Shown piece after piece: positions 1-5,184 of a stretch of DNA of 5,186 nt. The notes beneath the pieces are model-generated. The model was not told the DNA's origin. It did not search any database and saw only the letters and a program-made list of their open reading frames with translations. The translations under genes were made by a program, and so were the position numbers. This stretch comes from Verrucomicrobiota bacterium (GTDB lineage Bacteria; Verrucomicrobiota; Verrucomicrobiia; Verrucomicrobiales; Akkermansiaceae), in contig VFJU01000121.1 in the NCBI GenBank assembly GCA_009885905.1, forward strand, positions 1 to 5,186, in the 5' to 3' direction. Positions within the stretch are counted from its first letter, which is position 1. Each line of letters starts with the position of its first letter.

Positions 1-567
1 GACAGCATCACCCAAGGGTCCGGAGCCGAGATGGGGAAATCCTATCCGTCGCAGCTCCAGAAGTTGTTGGGAAGTGGGTGGATCGTGGGAAATTTCGGTG
101 TCAGCGGGCGGACACTTTTGAAAAATGGTGACAACCCCTACTGGAATGAAGCCGCCTACCAGAAGGCCCTCGAATTTCAGCCTGACCGGGTGATTATCCT
201 GCTTGGCACCAACGACACGAAGCCGCAGAATTGGAAATATGAAGCAGAATTCATCGCGGATTACACCGAGCTTGTAAAATCTTTCCTGGCTCTCGCAAGC
301 AAGCCCAAGGTTTTCATTTGTCTGCCATGCCCCGTGCCGGAACCCGGTAACTTTGGCATCAGTGAGGCCGGCGTGCTCGAGGAAATCAAACGTTTGGACG
401 CGCTCGCCGCTGAGATGAAACTTACGGTCATCGATATGCACGCAGCTCTCGCAGACAAGCCGCACTTGCTGCCAGATCGCGTCCATCCAAACACCGAGGG
501 CGCCGCGGAAATGGCCAAAACGGCTTACAAAGCCCTCACGGCAGGAAATGCTGCTAAGAGTGAGTGA
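1..567 (+). CDS. SGNH/GDSL-family esterase, 5'-truncated by the window edge
   Basis: The reading frame is open from base 1, so the gene starts outside the window; the first ATG at 31 is internal. The visible 188 residues carry the SGNH blocks in order. Block I is DSITQGSGAE at the very start, with the nucleophile Ser as residue 2 and the preceding Gly just off the edge. Block II is NFGVSG (Gly about 33), block III is LLGTND (Gly69, Asn71), and block V is DRVHPN (Asp159, His162). These supply the Ser-His-Asp catalytic set and the oxyanion-hole Gly and Asn. The family hydrolyses ester bonds; close relatives in Verrucomicrobia and Planctomycetes are often annotated as carbohydrate acetyl-esterases, but the substrate cannot be read from the sequence. 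Any signal peptide would be in the missing part. The C-terminus looks complete and ends at TGA. Nothing downstream on the same strand is close enough to suggest an operon. Family assignment is firm; function beyond esterase is open. Confidence 0.93.
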   Translation, partial: DSITQGSGAEMGKSYPSQLQKLLGSGWIVGNFGVSGRTLLKNGDNPYWNEAAYQKALEFQPDRVIILLGTNDTKPQNWKYEAEFIADYTELVKSFLALASKPKVFICLPCPVPEPGNFGISEAGVLEEIKRLDALAAEMKLTVIDMHAALADKPHLLPDRVHPNTEGAAEMAKTAYKALTAGNAAKSE

Positions 568-836
568 CCCATCCCGTGAATCGCAAAGACACGGGCAAGT
601 TCACCGTTACCCTTCGGGGGATGTGACCGACCTTTACTCATTCCTTCGAGCGATTGGCGAGATTTCCATCTAAAACCACCCATCCAAGGGTAAACATTCC
701 AAGAATGGCAGCCATTCAACCTCAACTGTAAAGAATTCCGACACCCTGGCTCGTGAACCCTCATTAGGGAGATCTTGTCGCAGATTATTCATGGATAAAT
801 CTCTTATAAACAAATTGTCATCCTAAATAATGCGGG

Positions 837-854
837 TCGAAGGCCGTCCTTCGA
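837..854. repeat. Perfect 7-bp hairpin in intergenic region
   Basis: TCGAAGG (837-843) and CCTTCGA (848-854) are perfect reverse complements around a CCGT tetraloop. A G:T pair can be added outside. Neither strand has a T tract directly after the stem, so it is not an obvious intrinsic terminator. It could be a protein-binding palindrome or the base of a small structured RNA; the role is unknown. Confidence 0.4.
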
Positions 855-958
855 TGTGGCCGATTCTACGCACCGAGACACGGACTTTTGCTGTTTATGC
901 ATAAAAACCTATCGATTTTTGGGTTAGAATACACATTTCAGCCTGCGAGATTCGCACC

Positions 959-981
959 AAGTGTCAGAAAACCTTACACTT
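959..981. promoter_or_regulatory. Spaced palindrome AAGTGT-N11-ACACTT, possible upstream activator site
   Basis: Six-base arms at 959-964 and 976-981 are exact reverse complements. They are nested inside a second pair, GCCTG (941-945) and CAGGC (983-987). The centre (about 970) lies roughly 164 bases before the transcription start predicted from the sigma-54-like element at 1108-1123. That is close to where enhancer-binding proteins usually sit. The site is short enough to arise by chance, so this is a candidate only. Confidence 0.25.
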
Positions 982-1040
982 TCAGGCAGCTTCCCAGTGC
1001 TGATTTGTATAACTAAATATAAAATTAATTATTTTTAGTC

Positions 1041-1068
1041 TAACAATCATCTTAAAATAAGATTGTTA
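1041..1068. promoter_or_regulatory. Inverted repeat TAACAATC/GATTGTTA, possible operator or enhancer site
   Basis: TAACAATC (1041-1048) and GATTGTTA (1061-1068) are perfect 8-base reverse complements separated by 12 bases. The stem can be lengthened with CTT/AAG if a small bulge is allowed. No T tract follows on either strand, so a binding site is more likely than a terminator. Its centre is about 79 bases before the predicted sigma-54 start site, a typical spacing for an enhancer-binding regulator. It sits in an AT-rich stretch, which raises the chance of coincidence. Confidence 0.35.
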
Positions 1069-1107
1069 TGAAAACAAAATAGCGAAAACTAACACCATTA
1101 TAAAACA

Positions 1108-1123
1108 TGGTATTTATTTTGCT
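1108..1123 (+). promoter_or_regulatory. Candidate sigma-54 (-24/-12) promoter
   Basis: TGG at 1108-1110 and TTGCT at 1119-1123 reproduce the invariant GG and GC doublets with exactly ten bases between them, as in TGGCACG-N4-TTGCW. The inner part (TATT instead of CACG) deviates from consensus. The implied start is near 1134, giving an untranslated leader of about 34 bases before ATG 1168. Sigma-54 control of PEP-CTERM genes through PrsK/PrsR-type regulators is known in other phyla, which makes the location plausible. No competing sigma-70 promoter with correct spacing was found, although the AT-rich sequence offers many TATA-like hexamers. Confidence 0.4.
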
Positions 1124-1167
1124 AACACTTTTGAAACCTTTAATTAAAATACTGAATTCAAAAAATC

Positions 1168-1932
1168 ATGAAATTACCAAGCTCCCTCCCGAGCAAGTCA
1201 GCAAATGCTTTATCCCGTATCGCAATCATCGGCACGGTTCTAGGTCTCGCCGCATTCAAAGCAGAAGCCGTTTCCATCACCATGAAGTGGGGCAAACCTT
1301 CTGAAAGTACGGAAACAGCAGGATCGGGCTTAAACGATGACGGCAACACCCGCGTTAACAATGACACATCAGTCGCCACGGTGACAGCATACGCCGAAAC
1401 TTACGCCGCCAGCACCTACCCCACGTCAGGTGTAGAATGGACATCAACGCATTTGGATCAACATCCTGAAGATGGTCTCGGTGTTAGGAATACTCATTCC
1501 GCTGACTCAGCTGAGATTGACAACACCAACTACTTCGACCGTGTTGTGTTTTCCTTTAACACCAGCGTAATCCTAGATTCCGCCGAATTGACTCAGTTTG
1601 TCCGTGGCGACACGGACATTACCATTTTTGCCTACTACAACAACGCTTGGAGCCTGGTAGAAAGCCAAACCGGTACTGGTTTAGACCGCACCGCCAATAT
1701 CAACAACGCGACTCCCCCAATTTCTGCAATGAAGTGGGCTGTAGCGGCGTTGGTTTTCGCGGGTGATAAGAAAGCTGATTCGTTCAGGGTCCAATCAATC
1801 ACTTTCACGGCGGCGCCTGAAACCAGGGCTCCGAATCCAGTTCCAGACACCGGTAGTGGGCTATTGCTCTCGTCGATCGGGATCGGGATGCTTGCTCTTG
1901 TGAAGCGTTTCTCTGGCAAAAAAGTAGCTTAA
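1168..1932 (+). CDS. Exosortase-sorted surface protein with VPDTG-CTERM tail
   Basis: The product is 254 residues and built for export. It has an N-terminal signal peptide (basic start, hydrophobic residues about 17-31, AxA-type cleavage after AEA at 32-34), an acidic Asn/Asp/Thr-rich body, and a C-terminal sorting tail. The tail is the motif VPDTG (225-229), a hydrophobic segment (231-245) and a basic end containing KR, GKK. This three-part tail is that of VPDSG-CTERM proteins, which exosortase C is thought to cleave and anchor in Verrucomicrobiota. The body region from about 103 to 215 (GLGV, AEIDN, FDRVVFSF, DTDITIFAY) resembles the beta-sandwich seen in many exosortase-dependent surface proteins; the specific role is unknown. 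ATG 1168 is chosen because it gives a complete signal peptide; no Shine-Dalgarno sequence precedes it. The gene stands alone with its own candidate promoter and a structured 3' end. No exosortase gene is in the window. Confidence 0.88.
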   Translation: MKLPSSLPSKSANALSRIAIIGTVLGLAAFKAEAVSITMKWGKPSESTETAGSGLNDDGNTRVNNDTSVATVTAYAETYAASTYPTSGVEWTSTHLDQHPEDGLGVRNTHSADSAEIDNTNYFDRVVFSFNTSVILDSAELTQFVRGDTDITIFAYYNNAWSLVESQTGTGLDRTANINNATPPISAMKWAVAALVFAGDKKADSFRVQSITFTAAPETRAPNPVPDTGSGLLLSSIGIGMLALVKRFSGKKVA

Positions 1933-1942
1933 TTAGGCTACT
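1923..1942 (+). repeat. Short hairpin over the stop codon
   Basis: AGTAGC (1923-1928) and GCTACT (1937-1942) are perfect reverse complements; one A:T and one G:T pair can extend the stem inward. The stop codon TAA (1930-1932) sits in the upper stem and loop. No T tract follows, so termination more likely occurs at the larger structure downstream. It may protect the 3' end or have no function. Confidence 0.3.
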
Positions 1943-1966
1943 GCGTCGTTTAGTCTAAAACACACG

Positions 1967-2039
1967 CCTAGCGGTGTGGCTGTAGAAGGTGCATCATCAA
2001 AGATGTGCCGCAAATTCTCAGCCCGCCGCTAGGTTTTTT
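1967..2039 (+). terminator. Large structured intrinsic terminator
   Basis: CCTAGCGG (1967-1974) pairs perfectly with CCGCTAGG (2026-2033), and six T residues follow at once (2034-2039). Inside, GGCTG (1978-1982) pairs with CAGCC (2019-2023). An apical stem GGTGCATC (1988-1995) with GATGTGCC (2002-2009) pairs along its whole length with two G:T pairs. The result is a long stacked hairpin ending in a U tract, as expected for factor-independent termination of the surface-protein transcript. The stem is unusually long and compound, so it may also be a stable small RNA. It lies between convergent genes, but the minus-strand side has only a weaker, displaced T run. Confidence 0.65.
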
Positions 2040-2132
2040 CTTGTCCGTGCCTCATTTGTTCTCGGGTTCGTGCTCAGCGGGATTTGAGGAAAATCCTCTT
2101 GATCACCCCTAGCCGATCCGAATTCAATTGCT

Positions 2133-2936
2133 TCACAGCCTCTTGGCATAGGTATCGCAGCGGCGGTGCCAACCCAGTTCCCAGCGTTTTTCCCCACGAG
2201 CGGGAGGTGCGTGGTCGACTCTACGGGTGAGCACCCTTTTCGCCGAGGCTGAGAATTCGTGAGCGGCAACTCCCCCCGCTGGCCCGTCCTTCATCCCGCC
2301 CAGAACCTGCATCAGTCCCCATCCGTAGCCTTGGTATCTCTCGGAGATATCCGTTCCTTCGCCTTTGAAATTGACGTAGTCGATGAGTGCATAGACCCCC
2401 TGAGGGGTGGAGGCAACTTTCTGATAGTTCGCCGCGATGCGTTTTTTTTCGCTCGTTGGGGCTGCGGCGAGGATTTTAGGCAATGCGGCTCTCGATCTAG
2501 CGATGATGAAATCCGTCTGCAATCCCACGTTTCCCGCCAGCCACGTGCGCAAGGCGGTCATGCGTGCGCTGGAGAAATCTCTCTGAAATTCCGCCTTACT
2601 GCGCCACGGGCTATGGGCCTCTAAGGCTACGCTGGGTAACTTGGCGCCGCTCTTCCGTGCGTAGGTCACAAACGCCGGCCAACTTTCTTCGAAGCGACCC
2701 CGAAAGTCCGCAGGGTACCAGATAAAATGCCCGATGCCCAGGGATGGGAACTCCTCGCCGCCGTTCCAACTCGTAAGACCCTCGACGCTTCCGGCACATT
2801 CGTTTTGCCATATTTTCCGACCGATCGCCGATTTTTCTCCCGCAGTTAGGGGCTTAAATTCCTGCGCGGTGATTCGCGTGGGTCCTGCCGCCAGCCACAC
2901 GACGAGAAGTGAACAAACAAAAGTGACGGCTTGCAT
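2133..2936 (-). CDS. Secreted protein with lysozyme-like motif, conserved hypothetical
   Basis: The product is 267 residues with an N-terminal hydrophobic export signal (about 4-18) and a likely cleavage after ITA (22-24). The mature part has VEGLTSWN (51-58) followed by FPSLGIGHFIWYP (63-75). The order Glu-Gly-Leu, then Ser/Thr-x-Gly-Ile-Gly-His, copies the active-site layout of T4-type lysozymes, where Glu11 is catalytic and Thr26 precedes Ile-Gly-Ile-Gly-His. Here Glu52 and Ser65 would take these places; the middle Asp of the phage triad has no clear counterpart. Further conserved-looking blocks are DYVNFKGEG (186-194), GWGLMQVL (205-212) and RWELGWHRRCDTY (251-263). Cys47 and Cys260 could form a disulfide. 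I infer a cell-wall muramidase or a relative; the family itself I know only as uncharacterised. ATG 2936 is the first possible start, because an in-frame TAG lies 12 bases before it. It is divergent from the next gene. Confidence 0.8.
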   Translation of the reverse strand: MQAVTFVCSLLVVWLAAGPTRITAQEFKPLTAGEKSAIGRKIWQNECAGSVEGLTSWNGGEEFPSLGIGHFIWYPADFRGRFEESWPAFVTYARKSGAKLPSVALEAHSPWRSKAEFQRDFSSARMTALRTWLAGNVGLQTDFIIARSRAALPKILAAAPTSEKKRIAANYQKVASTPQGVYALIDYVNFKGEGTDISERYQGYGWGLMQVLGGMKDGPAGGVAAHEFSASAKRVLTRRVDHAPPARGEKRWELGWHRRCDTYAKRL

Positions 2937-2986
2937 GCCTACAGGCTAAAGCTACTTTGGCAGCAGCCGCAAGCAAACACCGCCGC

Positions 2987-3382
2987 ATGAACCGCATACC
3001 CTGGGATAAAATTCTCACCTTTACGCCGCTGGATGTCGGGAAAATATTACTCAGTGCGGTGGTCATCGTGCTCGTCACCAAGGTCCAGCTCGTCAGCGAC
3101 CGCCTCTCCGCGCTACTCATCGCCCTGCCGCTGACCTCGTTGATCGCGATGGTCTGGATGTATCACGGCGGCCAAAGCACCGAGCGTTTGGCGAATCACG
3201 CCGAGGGCACCTTCTGGTTTGTATTGCCCACCCTGCCGATGTTTTTGATCATCCCATGGATGCTGAGAAACGGCTGGTCATTCTGGGCGGCCCTCGCGGT
3301 GAATTGCCTCGCGACCATTGCTTTTTTCTGGATCACCGTGGTGATTCTCCGGCGCTTTGGAATCGATTTAATGCCCAAGTGA
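2987..3382 (+). CDS. Four-helix membrane protein, DUF3147 type
   Basis: The product is 131 residues, with four hydrophobic segments at about 17-33, 38-58, 74-93 and 97-121. It contains LIALPLTSLIAMVWMY in helix 2, FWFVLPTLPMFLIIPWMLR in helix 3 and a basic end LRRFGIDLMPK. This pattern, including the Leu-Pro pairs and the short polar loop with a Gln-Ser-Thr-Glu-Arg stretch between helices 2 and 3, matches the DUF3147 family of small inner-membrane proteins, whose function is unknown. The frame can be extended to TTG at 2957, adding Met-Ala-Ala-Ala-Ala-Ser-Lys-His-Arg-Arg. I prefer ATG 2987, since it starts right before the amphipathic N-terminus, and no ribosome-binding site favours either. 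It is divergent from the lysozyme-like gene with only 50 bases between start codons, so the two promoters must overlap or lie inside the genes. rpoZ follows 203 bases later on the same strand. Confidence 0.78.
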   Translation: MNRIPWDKILTFTPLDVGKILLSAVVIVLVTKVQLVSDRLSALLIALPLTSLIAMVWMYHGGQSTERLANHAEGTFWFVLPTLPMFLIIPWMLRNGWSFWAALAVNCLATIAFFWITVVILRRFGIDLMPK

Positions 3383-3416
3383 TTCTTGTTAGATAAAAAT
3401 ACTCAAAAAAGAATCA
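3380..3416. repeat. AT-rich inverted repeat after the DUF3147-type gene
   Basis: TGATTCTT (3380-3387, starting in the stop codon) and AAGAATCA (3409-3416) are perfect 8-base reverse complements around a 21-base A-rich loop. There is no T tract after it on the plus strand. It could be a weak terminator or 3' protecting hairpin for the membrane-protein transcript. I find no better terminator between this gene and rpoZ. Confidence 0.3.
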
Positions 3417-3585
3417 GATAAGGCTTGTCAGTCCATCGATTCTCTGGTTTGACCATCAGCCCGGCGATAATTCCGGAAATTCTGTCCAATTTTTTATTTT
3501 GAGCGAAAATAAACCGTCTCTGCTCCCGAAAAACGTCGTGTCGTTTGAGCAAGAGCGGCCAAATTCGCGATTTCCCGGCTCACCT

Positions 3586-3789
3586 ATGAAAAGCGATCTC
3601 CTTGATAAGGCCTCTGAAATTGTCACCGACCCACTTGTATTGGTCAACTTGGTCTCCCAGCGAGTCAAACAGCTCAACAGCGGACGTTCTCCGTTGGTTG
3701 CCACCCGCCCAAGTATGGGCGTCGCAGACATCGCCCTCACCGAAATCATCGAGGGGAAAATCCGTTTGATTCATAAGGACGCGCCCTGA
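3586..3789 (+). CDS. rpoZ: RNA polymerase omega subunit, short form
   Basis: The product is 67 residues and matches the omega core: VNLVSQRVKQLNSG (20-33), the helix that packs on the beta' subunit, then SPLV (35-38) and VADIALTEIIEGKI (46-59), equivalent to the family's Pro-x-x-x-ALxEIxxGKI block. Omega helps fold and hold beta' in RNA polymerase. It is shorter than the 91-residue E. coli protein because the C-terminal tail is missing, which is usual for compact omegas in this phylum. The frame continues upstream to TTG 3499, but those 29 residues have no omega-like character, so ATG 3586 is taken as the start. No Shine-Dalgarno sequence is visible. It lies 33 bases before smpB and the two are probably cotranscribed. 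The 203 bases before it must hold the promoter, but no convincing -35/-10 pair was found. Confidence 0.87.
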   Translation: MKSDLLDKASEIVTDPLVLVNLVSQRVKQLNSGRSPLVATRPSMGVADIALTEIIEGKIRLIHKDAP

Positions 3790-3822
3790 GCGAGCCTCAT
3801 GGATTGACACGCGTGCCTTGCC

Positions 3823-4281
3823 ATGAGTGCGGAAATCGCCACCAACCGGAAAGCCGGGCGGGATTTCAACATCACGGAGAAATTTGAGGCAGGAGTGGAG
3901 CTGAAAGGCACCGAGGTCAAATCGATCCGTGCGGGTAAAGTCAATATTTCTGATGCCTTCGCGAGGGTGGAAAATCACCAAGTTTTCCTCTACGGCTGCA
4001 ACATTCAGCCATGGCAAACGGCTGGCGAGTGGTACAACCACGCCGAAAAACGCCCAAGGCGTCTTCTTCTGCACAAGCGCGAGATTCTCAAGCTCGCCAA
4101 CGCCACCGCTGTCAAAGGCTGTTCTCTGCCGCTTTTACGAATCTACTGGAAAGACCGCCGCGTGAAGGTAGAGATCGGTGTGGGAAAAGGCAAAACTCAC
4201 TCCGACCAACGCCAAGACTTGAAAGAGCGCGTCGAACTGCGCGAGGCCCAGCGCGAAATGTCGCGTTTCAACCAACGATAG
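3823..4281 (+). CDS. smpB: SsrA (tmRNA)-binding protein SmpB
   Basis: The product is 152 residues, the normal SmpB length. It opens with ATNRKAGRDFNITEKFEAGVEL and goes on to KGTEVKSIRAGKVNISDAFARV (28-49), the strongly conserved tmRNA-binding surface. YNHAEKRPRRLLLHKREILKL (71-91) follows, then the C-terminal basic tail GKGKTHSDQRQDLKER (121-136), which ends in a helix rich in Arg and Glu. SmpB carries tmRNA to stalled ribosomes; its tail occupies the empty mRNA channel and so starts trans-translation. In the tail, the usual His-Asp-Lys-Arg is replaced by His-Ser-Asp-Gln-Arg, a mild departure. No tmRNA gene is seen nearby. It follows rpoZ at 33 bases and ends 3 bases before the stop codon of the convergent lipoprotein gene. 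No Shine-Dalgarno sequence precedes ATG 3823, but the N-terminus aligns with the family start. Confidence 0.97.
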   Translation: MSAEIATNRKAGRDFNITEKFEAGVELKGTEVKSIRAGKVNISDAFARVENHQVFLYGCNIQPWQTAGEWYNHAEKRPRRLLLHKREILKLANATAVKGCSLPLLRIYWKDRRVKVEIGVGKGKTHSDQRQDLKERVELREAQREMSRFNQR

Positions 4282-4284
4282 AAA

Positions 4285-4596
4285 TCACTCGGCATTCGAC
4301 TTCGCCGGTGTGGGCGGGCTCGAGGGTGGTTTGGCGATCACCGCACCCGATTGCGCCGCAGGCGGACGAGAGGCACGAAAATCACCCTCGTCTGGCAGCA
4401 CGAGCATGTCAGGCAGGCGGACATCGTCATCCACGAGTGCAGGCTGCTCTTGCGGCACAGGTGGTGGTGCCGCTACCTGCGAAGGCACGGATGGCGCAGC
4501 AGTCCCGGAGGTCGCTTGAGGAGCCACACAGGAAACTAGCAACCCAAAAAAACCTAACCCCGTGCAGGTTAAAAAAAATCTCGTTGTTTCCGTCAT
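4285..4596 (-). CDS. Small proline-rich lipoprotein
   Basis: The product is 103 residues. An N-terminal signal (hydrophobic residues about 7-22) ends in a lipobox Leu-Val-Ser-Cys with Cys23 as the predicted lipidated residue. The mature chain is low in complexity and rich in Pro and Ala (APPPVPQEQPA, RPPAAQ, KPPSSPPTPAK), with one acidic stretch DDDVRLPDMLVLPDEGDF (about 56-73). It is expected to sit on a membrane facing the periplasm as a flexible spacer or binding peptide; no enzyme domain is present and I do not recognise the family. The basic residues normally found before the hydrophobic core are reduced to Arg6. ATG 4596 is the only start giving the lipobox at the right place; no ribosome-binding site is evident. 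It converges on smpB with a 3-base gap and no visible terminator. Confidence 0.68.
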   Translation of the reverse strand: MTETTRFFLTCTGLGFFGLLVSCVAPQATSGTAAPSVPSQVAAPPPVPQEQPALVDDDVRLPDMLVLPDEGDFRASRPPAAQSGAVIAKPPSSPPTPAKSNAE

Positions 4597-4920
4597 CGCT
4601 TAATTTGGATTTGAGTGTGGCAATTTCCACCACGGCAAGAACTTTTGCAAGTCTCCACGTTTCCAGCAACTCATAAATTACATCGCGTCGGCTGCGACGG
4701 GCTTGATTCATTCTAACAAGTCGTAGTTTCCATCACTGGCAGGTTGATCAACGTTCCACGAACATCCATCTATTTTCAGTTAACGCGCCTAATACATTTT
4801 GAATAATCGCCGCAAAATTTGTCTATCACAGAGGCCGATGAGTCTTGAAATTATCAACATAAAAAATCACGAGAAAATACTCAGCTGAACTTATTGGTAT
4901 CTTTTGGCTCGTACTTGTAA
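4597..4920. other. Intergenic region, no convincing gene
   Basis: This stretch lies upstream of the lipoprotein gene and should contain its promoter, which I could not pinpoint. A minus-strand frame from ATG 4711 runs through here and over the lipoprotein start; its first 40 residues look protein-like but its end does not (see findings). The part from about 4750 to 4890 is AT-rich and has no repeat or RNA gene that I can recognise. A T run on the minus strand (4860-4865) lacks an adjacent stem. Confidence 0.5.
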
Positions 4921-4983
4921 AACGGTAGGGCCGACCCGCCGCGGTCCGCCCACTTGTCGCCATCGGCGTGGATTGCTACATCT

Positions 4984-5026
4984 CGGAGCTCTTCCTGCGC
5001 AGGAGAAGAGAAGAAGAAGAGCTCCG
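4984..5026. repeat. Copy 1 of 43-base palindromic unit
   Basis: The arms CGGAGCTCTTC (4984-4994) and GAAGAGCTCCG (5016-5026) are perfect reverse complements of 11 bases. Between them is the self-complementary CCTGCGCAGG (4994-5003) and a purine-only run of GA triplets. The first 16 bases are identical to those of the copy at 5142. Confidence 0.75.
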
Positions 5027-5141
5027 CCCCGCATGGAGCAGAGCTTCCATCCTCCGTAGGCGGCAGCAGAGCGTGCCGCACTCCGGAGTGCGCGAAGCTT
5101 TGCTCGCGCCGATGGCAGCTCCGGCTCTGCCGGATGTGGCG

Positions 5142-5184
5142 CGGAGCTCTTCCTGCGTGAGAGAAGAGAAGAGGAAGAATTCCA
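5142..5184. repeat. Copy 2 of 43-base palindromic unit, arms decayed
   Basis: This copy is aligned in register with the unit at 4984-5026, with seven differences. Its right arm reads AGGAAGAATTCC where the left arm would require AGGAAGAGCTCC, so the hairpin is weakened by two mismatches. The purine run GAGAAGAGAAGA is kept in the same position. Confidence 0.7.

Larger units (their letters stand above)
568..1167. other. 600-base non-coding gap, regulatory region of the next gene
   Basis: I see no credible gene here; the open frames are short and lack recognisable protein character. The left half is of mixed composition. The right half (about 1005-1165) is strongly AT-rich and contains the promoter-like elements listed separately. 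No clear terminator for the upstream esterase is visible: there is no stem followed by a T tract within 100 bases of its stop. The length and the AT-rich end fit a regulated upstream region for the surface-protein gene at 1168. Confidence 0.6.

Noticed and set aside
610..619. CCC-TTCG-GGG mini-hairpin as terminator of the esterase gene
   Set aside because: The stem is only three pairs and no T tract follows.
525..764. Minus-strand 79-residue frame
   Set aside because: It overlaps the end of the esterase gene and has no signal, domain or sensible composition; it looks like a shadow frame.
1068..1082. Four-codon leader frame ATG-AAA-ACA-AAA-TAG
   Set aside because: It is too short to judge and lies upstream of the predicted transcription start at about 1134, so it would not be in the transcript.
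1107..1304. Plus-strand 65-residue frame with a hydrophobic start
   Set aside because: It covers the promoter region and the start of the surface-protein gene in another frame; after the first 15 residues the composition is random. The hydrophobic start comes from the AT-rich leader.
2086..2098. GAGGA-AAA-TCCTC hairpin downstream of the lysozyme-like gene
   Set aside because: It has only five pairs with a three-base loop and no T tract on the minus strand, so it is not convincing as that gene's terminator.
3580..4074. Minus-strand 164-residue frame
   Set aside because: It lies antisense to rpoZ and the first half of smpB, both clearly identified by conserved motifs.
4011..4676. Long 221-residue plus-strand frame
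   Set aside because: It overlaps both smpB and the lipoprotein gene out of frame and is very rich in Arg, Pro and Ala, as expected for a shadow of GC-rich coding sequence.
4881..5081. Minus-strand 66-residue frame ending in a protein-like tail (DGDKWADRGGSALPF and following)
   Set aside because: Most of the frame is a translation of the palindromic repeat cluster, and the only start lies inside it. I cannot exclude that the last 35 residues are the 3' remnant of a gene disrupted by the repeat, but nothing recognisable supports it.
4984..5184. Possible CRISPR array from the two similar 43-base units
   Set aside because: Only two copies are present, they are 115 bases apart, and the intervening sequence is itself palindromic; no cas gene is nearby.
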